A DNA stretch of 5,423 nucleotides from an uncultured Succinivibrio sp. (GTDB lineage: Bacteria > Pseudomonadota > Gammaproteobacteria > Enterobacterales > Succinivibrionaceae), in the NCBI GenBank assembly GCA_902772715.1, contig CACYBT010000271.1, forward strand, positions 1-5,423. Reading direction: 5' to 3'. Below, one piece after another: positions 1-4,721 of this stretch. The notes beneath the pieces were generated by a model. It did not search any database and was not told where the DNA came from. It saw only the letters and a program-made list of their open reading frames with translations. How positions within the stretch are numbered: position 1 is the first letter of the stretch; each line of letters opens with the position of its first letter. A program made the position numbers and the translations under genes.

Positions 1-10
1 AACACTGCTA

Positions 11-19
11 ATTATATCA
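11..19 (-). promoter_or_regulatory. Extended -10 promoter element pointing leftward
   Basis: Read on the minus strand this is TGATATAAT, a perfect TGnTATAAT extended -10 element. No good -35 hexamer lies 16-18 bases upstream, which extended -10 promoters can do without. Transcription would start around position 4 and run out of the window. It sits about 25 bases inside the putative insertion-sequence hairpin, where a promoter for an IS200/IS605 tnpA or tnpB gene would be expected, but that gene is not visible. Confidence 0.42.
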
Positions 20-28
20 TAACAGCTA

Positions 29-82
29 TGTGCCTTTCATCCCCATGGCTGAAGCCAGGGGCTTTTCGGCACAATTTGGTAA
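29..82 (-). mobile_element. Putative left end of an IS200/IS605-family element (hairpin with extrahelical base)
   Basis: On the minus strand, CCCC TGGCT TC AGCCA T GGGG (61 down to 41) forms a 9-bp stem with one unpaired T on the 3' side. From general knowledge, subterminal hairpins bound by Y1 transposases of the IS200/IS605 family are short stems with one extrahelical base, and IS608 is a CCCC/GGGG-footed example. The bases just 5' of the stem foot are AAAG, and TTAC occurs 17 bases further 5' (+79-82). In IS608 a 5' AAAG guide pairs with a TTAC cleavage site, so this arrangement fits a left end whose body extends leftward from about position 78. Additional arms TGTGCC (29-34) and GGCACA (68-73) make the palindrome longer. 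TTAC is only four bases, so chance is possible. A solitary REP-like palindrome is the main alternative. Confidence 0.42.
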
Positions 83-185
83 AATACTTTTACGACACTG
101 CTTCAAAATTGCCTTACCTTATCTTAATCAAAAGACGCTGTAAACTCCTGTCTTTTAGGGATATATGGCGCAAAGCTGATCATGT

Positions 186-213
186 TTGCCGTTGTGTATC
201 TGTAACTTATCAT
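186..213 (+). promoter_or_regulatory. Candidate sigma-70 promoter for the 220-447 transcript
   Basis: TTGCCG (186-191, 4/6 to TTGACA) is separated by 16 bases from TATCAT (208-213, 5/6 to TATAAT). A start would fall near 220. The match is modest in AT-rich DNA. Its main support is that it lies directly upstream of a structured stretch ending in a terminator-like hairpin. Confidence 0.27.
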
Positions 214-219
214 CGATAA

Positions 220-447
220 AAAAATCCACAGGGGAGAACTTGCAAGGCTTAAAGTGAGTCTAGCCTTGAACTAGAGCCTCTGTAGTCTCTAACAAGGCTG
301 TGAAAAAGAGTGAACCTCCTAAGCGGTAAGCCCTTCCAACCATAAGAAGAGGACTAAGCAATCAGTCTCTACAGTTGGGATCCTGTTGCCAAAGCAAGAT
401 GAGAATGTCTAAAAAGTGGCTATTAAACTGCCTTTAATGGCTCTTTT
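220..447 (+). ncRNA. Candidate structured RNA, about 230 nt, family not recognised
   Basis: This span has no open frame of useful length but several inverted repeats. AGCCTTG (262-268) can pair with CAAGGCT on its left (243-249) or with an identical CAAGGCT on its right (293-299). The right-hand hairpin also encloses TAGAG/CTCTA (272-276 with 287-291). CTGTAG (280-285) is complementary to CTACAG (368-373), and the 8-mer AGTCTCTA occurs twice (284-291 and 364-371). The 3' end is a hairpin at 413-447 ending in UUUU. The stem contains T-G pairs that become mismatches on the other strand, so it folds better as + strand RNA. I do not recognise it as 6S, tmRNA, RNase P, SRP RNA, tRNA or a known riboswitch. 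It could be a small RNA, a transposon-associated guide (omega) RNA, or a decayed tnpB 3' end. Confidence 0.28.
413..447 (+). terminator. Terminator-like hairpin, better formed on the + strand
   Basis: ATTAAA (422-427) pairs with TTTAAT (433-438) around a CTGCC loop. The stem continues through T·G, C-G, G-C and G·T to AAA/TTT at its foot, with one mismatch, and ends CTTTT. On the minus strand the wobbles become A-C mismatches, leaving a weaker stem followed by CTTTTT. It lies 17 bases past the stop of the minus-strand Sel1 gene, so it may serve both directions. Confidence 0.42.
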
Positions 448-464
448 ATGAAGAAAAAACGATG

Positions 465-2480
465 TTACTCAAATTTGGCATCAGTATCGAGAACCAGACA
501 TTTTTCGGCGTTGCCTAGCTGACAGGCCTTTTGAAAGTACTCATTTGCTTTTTGATTATTTTGGGGCTGATTACGGCCTTCAGCATAGATTTCTCCAACA
601 TTGGCGCATCCTGCAGCATCATCAAGTTCACATGCTTTTTGGTAATATTCAAAGTCTTTATTGCCCTTGTTTTCACCTAAAGAACCATTGGTATAGAGCA
701 AACCAAGATTATTACAGCCACTGCCTTCTCCAAGGTTGCAGGCTTTTTCATAGTAGGATGAGGCTTTAATAAAATCCTGAGTGCCGCCTCGACCGTTGGC
801 ATAGAGATCGGCAAGATTAAGGCAGGCCAATCCGGAATCAAGGGTACAGCCTTTCTCACTAACTGTTCTGGCTTTTTCATAGTTTTGGGTAATACCGATC
901 CCTTCCATGTAGGATAATCCAAGATTTGCACAACCGACGCCATGATCAAGATTACAGGCCTGTTCATAAAGTTTGAAGGCTAAGGTCAGATCATAATTGT
1001 GATAATTTTTATTACTGTAAATTGCAGCCAGATTGTTGCATGAGGAATTTTCCTTAAGTCGACATGCTTTTTTGTAAAAAGCGGCAGCAGTCTCGAGATT
1101 GGTATCGCCATTTTGTCCTAAATGGTAAAAGAGTGCGGCATTTTTACAGCCATCGCCATTCATAAGATTGCAGGCTTTTTGATAGAACATCAGCGAGGAT
1201 TTAGGATCTTTTGGCACATTATCTGAGCCATCCTCAAGCATATCTCCTGCTATATTACAGGAGTAGGCATTGCCCATGATACAGGCTTTTTTGAAATACT
1301 CAAGCGCTAAAGAATCGTTATCAATGTCATAATCATCATCAATGAGAATGAGCCCATACTCACTGCATCCTAAGCTATCACCAAAGACACAGGCTTTGTC
1401 ATAGTAGGAAAGAACCTGTTTAATATTGCTAGAGCGCCTTTTTTTGTCTTTTAATCCGTCGGTTTCGTTCTTGATGGAGAGACCATAATTCTTGCACCCT
1501 GTACCGTGTTCTAATTCACAGGATTTAAGAAAAAAACGTCGTGCCTCGTTTTCGTTCTTGCTGATGCCATCCCCTGTTACATAGGCATAGCCTAAATTGT
1601 TGCAGGCAATGCCGTTATTGAGCAGACAACCTTTCTTAAAATAGGCATAGGCTTTGGCTTTGTCTAAAACAGTATGGGTGCCTTCAGAATAATATAGACC
1701 GATATTGTTGCAGGCTGCTCCATTATTGAAATCGCACCCTTTTAAAAAATACTCATAAGCCAGCCTATAGTCAGGTGAGCCGTTTTTGCCATGTTCATAA
1801 AAATAGCCAAGACTGTTACAGCCTTCGCCACAGTTGAGATCGCAGGATTTCTGATAGGCAGCAGAGGCCTTGACAAGATTTTTGCGGATGCCAAGACCTT
1901 TCTCGTACATATAGCCTAAACCATTGCAACCCATGCCAAGGTTAAGATTACAGGCTTTTTCATATGACTTTAAGGCAAGTTCAGAACTCTGATATACTCC
2001 AAGGCCCTTTTCATAGGAAACTCCAAGATTACTGCATCCCCAGTCATCATTAAGACCGCATGCGTATTTGAAAAATTCAAAGGCATCTTTTGGTGATGCT
2101 CCAACACCTTCTCCCTTACTGTAAAGGACTCCAACTTCGGTACAGGCCGGAGCATACTTTAAAGCGCAAATCTTTTTAAAATAGGCAAAAGCCTCATTTT
2201 TTTTGGCTTTATGACTTAAAAGACGTTTTCCATAGAGCATACAGGCTTCATAATTCTTATTCTCGCAGAGCGCATTTAGCTCATCATCGGTTTTTTTTAA
2301 AAATTCCTGCAAATTTTTGTCTTTGGGCTCTGCTTCTGATGGAACAAGATCTTGAGTCGCATTATTCTGTGGTACTGCCTTGTCCTGCTGTTGAGTAGAG
2401 GACGGAGCAGACTCGGAAGAGAAGGAATATAAAAAAAGAAAAAGCGGCAGCAAAAGAAAGAAAGGATTGGAATGCAACAT
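465..2480 (-). CDS. Secreted cysteine-rich Sel1-like repeat protein (Hcp-like), 671 aa
   Basis: Sel1-like repeats are TPR-related helical hairpins used for protein binding. In Helicobacter cysteine-rich proteins each repeat is locked by a disulfide. Residues 1 to about 24 form a hydrophobic Phe/Leu-rich signal peptide (LLLPLFLFLYSF) with a plausible signal peptidase I site after SESA and no lipobox cysteine, so export to the periplasm or outside is inferred. A Gln/Asn/Ser-rich linker follows, and repeats fill residues ~65-671. Typical units read YEKACNLxxGxGCNNLGxxYxxG. There are 17 C-x7-C pairs and one extra Cys. I prefer ATG at 2480 because AAAAGGG lies 7 bases upstream. An in-frame GTG at 2501 would add seven residues, including a Lys, but has no ribosome-binding site. 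The gene is divergent from nth. Its ligand is unknown; host interaction or envelope stress are possible by analogy only. Confidence 0.9.
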   Translation of the reverse strand: MLHSNPFFLLLPLFLFLYSFSSESAPSSTQQQDKAVPQNNATQDLVPSEAEPKDKNLQEFLKKTDDELNALCENKNYEACMLYGKRLLSHKAKKNEAFAYFKKICALKYAPACTEVGVLYSKGEGVGASPKDAFEFFKYACGLNDDWGCSNLGVSYEKGLGVYQSSELALKSYEKACNLNLGMGCNGLGYMYEKGLGIRKNLVKASAAYQKSCDLNCGEGCNSLGYFYEHGKNGSPDYRLAYEYFLKGCDFNNGAACNNIGLYYSEGTHTVLDKAKAYAYFKKGCLLNNGIACNNLGYAYVTGDGISKNENEARRFFLKSCELEHGTGCKNYGLSIKNETDGLKDKKRRSSNIKQVLSYYDKACVFGDSLGCSEYGLILIDDDYDIDNDSLALEYFKKACIMGNAYSCNIAGDMLEDGSDNVPKDPKSSLMFYQKACNLMNGDGCKNAALFYHLGQNGDTNLETAAAFYKKACRLKENSSCNNLAAIYSNKNYHNYDLTLAFKLYEQACNLDHGVGCANLGLSYMEGIGITQNYEKARTVSEKGCTLDSGLACLNLADLYANGRGGTQDFIKASSYYEKACNLGEGSGCNNLGLLYTNGSLGENKGNKDFEYYQKACELDDAAGCANVGEIYAEGRNQPQNNQKANEYFQKACQLGNAEKCLVLDTDAKFE
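498..2267 (-). repeat. 17 Sel1/TPR-like units marked by Cys-x7-Cys pairs
   Basis: The first pair (CENKNYEAC) is encoded at the high-coordinate end and the last (CQLGNAEKC) near the stop codon. Every pair has exactly seven residues between the cysteines. Most units are about 36 residues; units 8-9 and 12 are longer or more degenerate, with Asp- or Asn-rich inserts. The repeats are diverged at DNA level, so this is an old protein repeat and not a recent DNA expansion. Confidence 0.88.
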
Positions 2481-2487
2481 GTTAATA

Positions 2488-2494
2488 CCCTTTT
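2488..2494 (-). promoter_or_regulatory. Ribosome binding site deciding the Sel1-gene start
   Basis: Minus-strand AAAAGGG sits 7 bases before ATG at 2480. Nothing comparable precedes the in-frame GTG at 2501, and this site would lie inside the coding region if GTG were used. It therefore supports the shorter start. Confidence 0.6.
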
Positions 2495-2527
2495 GTGCCA
2501 CAGTGAATAATTTAAGAGAGAATAGTA

Positions 2528-2536
2528 TGCGATAAT
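2528..2536 (+). promoter_or_regulatory. Candidate extended -10 promoter for nth-ycfH
   Basis: TGCGATAAT matches TGnTATAAT at all but one position. No convincing -35 is visible. Transcription would begin near 2543, downstream of the TTG at 2538 and about 30 bases before ATG 2574, which favours the ATG as the nth start. It lies in the short divergent spacer shared with the Sel1 gene. Confidence 0.36.
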
Positions 2537-2573
2537 ATTGTTTAGTAATGAGTTTATTATAGCAAATAAAAAA

Positions 2574-3224
2574 ATGGAAAAACGCAGATCTTGTCTTACT
2601 TTAAAAGAAAGAGAAATTCTTTTTAAAATATTGAGTGAAACTATTGAAAATCCCAAGAGTGAACTTGTATTTCATAATATTTTTGAACTGCTGTGTGCGG
2701 TTGTTCTCTCGGCTCAGACCACAGATGTAGCCGTCAACAGAGTGACAGGTGAGTTGTTTAAAAGAGCCCCAACTCCCAGTAAGATGGCAGCCCTTAGCCT
2801 TGAGGAAATTTCCATGTTCATAAGAACTCTTGGACTTTATCGTAATAAGGCCAAGCATCTTAAGGAATTATCCATGATCCTAGATAGAGATTATGAGGGC
2901 ATTGTTCCATGTTCCTATGAGGACCTCGTATCATTACCGGGGGTTGGTTCAAAAACTGCCAAGGTAGTGCTGAATGTTGGTTTTAATAAACCAACCATTG
3001 CTATTGATACTCATATTTTCAGAGTCATCAACCGTACTGGATTGTGTTGCTGCAAGAGTGTAGTCGAAGGTGAATTGTATCTTGAAAAGATTGTTCCGAA
3101 GTCTTATCTTCTGTCTGCTCATCATCTGCTGCTTCTGCATGGTCGTTATATCTGCACAGCGCGCCATCCAAAGTGTGCAGAGTGCAAACTTACGACAATC
3201 TGTAGACATCTTGGTTTTAATTAG
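2574..3224 (+). CDS. nth: Endonuclease III (bifunctional DNA glycosylase/AP lyase), 216 aa
   Basis: Removes oxidised pyrimidines from DNA and nicks the abasic site in base-excision repair; cytoplasmic. The length is close to E. coli Nth (211 aa) and similarity runs end to end. Visible landmarks are SAQTTDVAVN (residues ~46-55), the helix-hairpin-helix LPGVGSKTAKVVLN (121-134) with catalytic Lys127, IAIDTHIFR with catalytic Asp145 spaced 18 residues from the Lys as in E. coli, and a C-terminal [4Fe-4S] set C194-x6-C201-x2-C204-x5-C210. The frame opens at a TTG at 2538. I prefer ATG 2574 for family length and the promoter position, although no clear Shine-Dalgarno precedes it and the leader is A-rich. 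Three consecutive Cys (158-160) before the KSV loop are unusual but outside the cluster. The ycfH-like gene follows after 18 bp, implying co-transcription. Confidence 0.95.
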   Translation: MEKRRSCLTLKEREILFKILSETIENPKSELVFHNIFELLCAVVLSAQTTDVAVNRVTGELFKRAPTPSKMAALSLEEISMFIRTLGLYRNKAKHLKELSMILDRDYEGIVPCSYEDLVSLPGVGSKTAKVVLNVGFNKPTIAIDTHIFRVINRTGLCCCKSVVEGELYLEKIVPKSYLLSAHHLLLLHGRYICTARHPKCAECKLTTICRHLGFN

Positions 3225-3232
3225 ACTATTTT

Positions 3233-3236
3233 AGGA
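3233..3236 (+). promoter_or_regulatory. Ribosome binding site deciding the ycfH start
   Basis: AGGA lies 6 bases before ATG 3243 in the nth-ycfH gap. It supports this ATG over the in-frame TTG at 3237, which would directly abut the site. Confidence 0.55.
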
Positions 3237-3242
3237 TTGTAT

Positions 3243-4124
3243 ATGACTTTTTTAGTTGATTCTCACTGTCATCTATCTTCATTATCATACAGTCGCGAAT
3301 ACTGTAATTCCTTTGCGGTTATGCTTAAACGCGCATATTTATGCAAAGTCAGCCATTTTCTGTGTGTGGCCTGTAGTTTAGGTGAGTTTAAGAAGAATCT
3401 TGCCATGATGCAAGAGTATGACAATATTTATTTATCCTGCGGGATCCATCCTCTGAATCTTAATGATGAGGAAGAGGTTTTGGATGAGCATTTTATCTCG
3501 CTGTGTACTTCCTCAAATAAGGTGATAGCAGTAGGGGAGACTGGCTTAGACTATTTTTATAGCAAACAGACTAGGGAATTACAAAAAAAGTCTTTTGTGC
3601 GTCAGATCCATATTGCGGTACAGGCAAAACTCCCGTTAATTATTCACGCAAGAGAGGCTCAAACTGATACTCTTGAGATTTTAAGAGGAGAAAATGCCCG
3701 CGATATAGGTGGAGTGGTGCACTGTTTTACTGATTCTGTAGATATGGCCAGAGCACTTCTTGACCTTGGCTTTTATATCTCTTTTACCGGAATTGCTACT
3801 TTTAAAGCCTCAGATAATGTAAGAGAGGTATTAAGGTATGTGCCAAAAGATCGTTTTATGGTAGAAACAGATTGTCCGTATCTGGCACCGGTGCCAGTGC
3901 GCGGAATAGAAAATGAGCCGGCTTTTGTGCGTTATACCTTAAAATTCATAGCAGAATATCTTGGTATGAGTGAAGATGAACTGGCAAGAATAACTTCGGC
4001 CAATTTTGAAAATATCTACGGGGTAAAACTGGCACAACCATTAGGCTGTTGTGTTGATTCTTCTGCGTCTGAAATTTCATTGTACAAGATAGATAAAATT
4101 GCAGGAAGGCCTTTTTCTTTGTAA
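3243..4124 (+). CDS. ycfH: TatD-family metal-dependent hydrolase, YcfH type, 293 aa
   Basis: Members are TIM-barrel metal-dependent hydrolases; TatD proteins have nuclease activity, while the physiological substrate of YcfH is not established. The start VDSHCHL supplies metal ligands H8 and H10. GETGLDYFY gives E99, LIIHARE H135, GVVHCF H160 and ETDCPYLAPVP D210, so the metal site looks complete. Segments such as GIHPLNLND, LDLGFYISFTGI and YVPKDR closely parallel E. coli YcfH (265 aa) as recalled. The protein runs about 25 residues past the usual end, with a Cys-Cys and a short basic tail (residues ~269-293). ATG 3243 is chosen over TTG 3237 because AGGA lies 6 bases upstream and the family begins close to this Met. 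It follows nth by 18 bp in the same direction, consistent with a DNA-maintenance operon. Confidence 0.93.
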   Translation: MTFLVDSHCHLSSLSYSREYCNSFAVMLKRAYLCKVSHFLCVACSLGEFKKNLAMMQEYDNIYLSCGIHPLNLNDEEEVLDEHFISLCTSSNKVIAVGETGLDYFYSKQTRELQKKSFVRQIHIAVQAKLPLIIHAREAQTDTLEILRGENARDIGGVVHCFTDSVDMARALLDLGFYISFTGIATFKASDNVREVLRYVPKDRFMVETDCPYLAPVPVRGIENEPAFVRYTLKFIAEYLGMSEDELARITSANFENIYGVKLAQPLGCCVDSSASEISLYKIDKIAGRPFSL

Positions 4125-4499
4125 AGAAGAAGCCAGGTTACTGTTCACAGTCTTTTTAGGAAGTATGGCAAAGGATTGCTTAAAGAGTCCATCATGCGGG
4201 ATTTTTTTGACAAAAGTGATAACAATGCCATTGACTCTCTCATAGTGTTTGCGTATAAATTTTGAGGCATAATGCTTTTTGTTTATAGAAAGAGATGTAT
4301 TCAGTGCCGAAGGAAAGAATACGAGCAGCATGAAGTAATGCCGCAGGGGACGCTAGAAATATGCCAGGACATAATTTTGCTTCAATTCAATACATTCAGG
4401 TAAATACGGATTAATCATAGCAGGAAGGCGGTAGACAAAAAGAGGCAGTAAGCAAGAGGCATGGTCACAGAGCCCTGCAAGCCATTTTTTGTCTATCAT
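4077..4499 (-). pseudogene. Unrecognised minus-strand reading frame interrupted by a TAG
   Basis: A frame starts at ATG 4499 preceded by AAAGG four bases upstream. It encodes 48 residues beginning MIDKKWLAGLCDHASCLLPL and stops at TAG 4353-4355. The same frame then stays open for about 90 further codons (an internal Met at 4331 has no ribosome-binding site) and ends at 4077, inside the 3' end of the convergent ycfH gene. Read through, it would be about 140 residues with a hydrophobic stretch early and a Lys-rich second half (IRKHYERVNGIVITFVKK). I recognise no family. It could be a decayed gene, a genuine 48-residue small protein, or chance openness in AT-rich DNA. Confidence 0.22.
4108..4157 (+). 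terminator. Weak terminator-like structures at the end of the nth-ycfH operon
   Basis: Two features lie in tandem. GGC-TTTTTCTTT (4108-4120, one bulged C) can pair with AAAGAAGAA-GCC (4123-4134), an imperfect 12-bp hairpin spanning the ycfH stop codon. Then ACTG (4140-4143) pairs with CAGT (4148-4151) around TTCA and is followed by CTTTTT. The second has the shape of an intrinsic terminator but a very short stem. Neither is strong alone. Confidence 0.3.
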
Positions 4500-4721
4500 T
4501 TTACCTTTGACCACCTCGTGGATTTGCTAAGCCTTTCCATTATCAGAAGACTTTTTACTTACTCTCTATAGATAATGCTCATGATGAGCGCATAAAAAAA
4601 ACCGCAATTTGCTTGTGGGCCTTATTTCAAGTTTTCGCTGTTTATTCCTTTTTATTTTCTCATCCAGATTTTTGATGAAAACACCAAATAAATATGGATG
4701 ATTCGGATAAAAGCCAGCAAA
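4125..4721. other. Intergenic region between convergent genes, no established gene
   Basis: About 600 bases separate the ycfH stop from the stop of the SopB-like gene. I see terminator-like structures at both ends, the interrupted minus-strand frame described at 4077-4499, a small CCAC/GTGG hairpin (4511-4521), a GCTC/GAGC mini-hairpin (4577-4589) and an AT-rich tract before the phosphatase stop. No tRNA, rRNA, CRISPR or insertion-sequence end is visible. No chaperone-like gene follows the phosphatase gene. Confidence 0.6.
4594..4618 (-). terminator. Candidate intrinsic terminator of the SopB-like gene
   Basis: Read on the minus strand, a 6-bp stem with one C-A mismatch (4618-4613 with 4607-4602) is followed immediately by eight T residues (4601-4594). 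It lies about 100 bases past the phosphatase stop codon. The U-tract is convincing and the stem is weak. Confidence 0.38.

Larger units (their letters stand above)
1..464. other. Gene-poor left flank with IS-end hairpin and candidate structured RNA
   Basis: No reading frame here looks like a real protein. Seen in the sequence: a bulged hairpin near 41-61 with outer complementary arms at 29-34 and 68-73; a leftward extended -10 promoter at 11-19; AT-rich DNA with nothing assignable at about 83-185; then a candidate + strand promoter, overlapping inverted repeats and a U-ended hairpin between 186 and 447. A short frame at 323-412 encodes a Lys/Ser-rich 29-residue tail after a stop. It could be the decayed 3' end of a transposon gene, but no TnpB zinc-finger or catalytic motif is readable. 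Confidence 0.6.

Noticed and set aside
130..156. AAAAGAC/GTCTTTT inverted repeat as a terminator
   Set aside because: The stem is 7 bp and mostly A-T with a 13-base loop. Its T-run is part of the stem, no gene ends nearby, and it is likely to occur by chance in AT-rich DNA.
28..219. Open + strand frame of 63 codons
   Set aside because: It starts inside the IS-like hairpin, has no ribosome-binding site and shows no recognisable motif. The palindrome explains its first part.
284..371. Direct repeat AGTCTCTA as a CRISPR or integration-site repeat
   Set aside because: There are only two 8-base copies 80 bases apart, with no further units, leader or att-like partner.
677..967. Second minus-strand frame within the Sel1 gene
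   Set aside because: It lies wholly inside the Sel1 gene in another phase. Its openness reflects the repetitive codon pattern of the host gene.
2527..2535. ATG-CGA-TAA mini frame after AAGAGAG, as a leader peptide
   Set aside because: Two codons only, and it probably lies upstream of the nth transcription start.
2538..2573. TTG start extending nth by 12 codons
   Set aside because: The putative -10 element would place the transcript start after this TTG, no Shine-Dalgarno is properly spaced, and E. coli Nth begins near the ATG at 2574.
4511..4521. CCACCTCGTGG hairpin as an operator or IS end
   Set aside because: It has a 4-bp stem with a 3-base loop, no associated promoter and no partner end.
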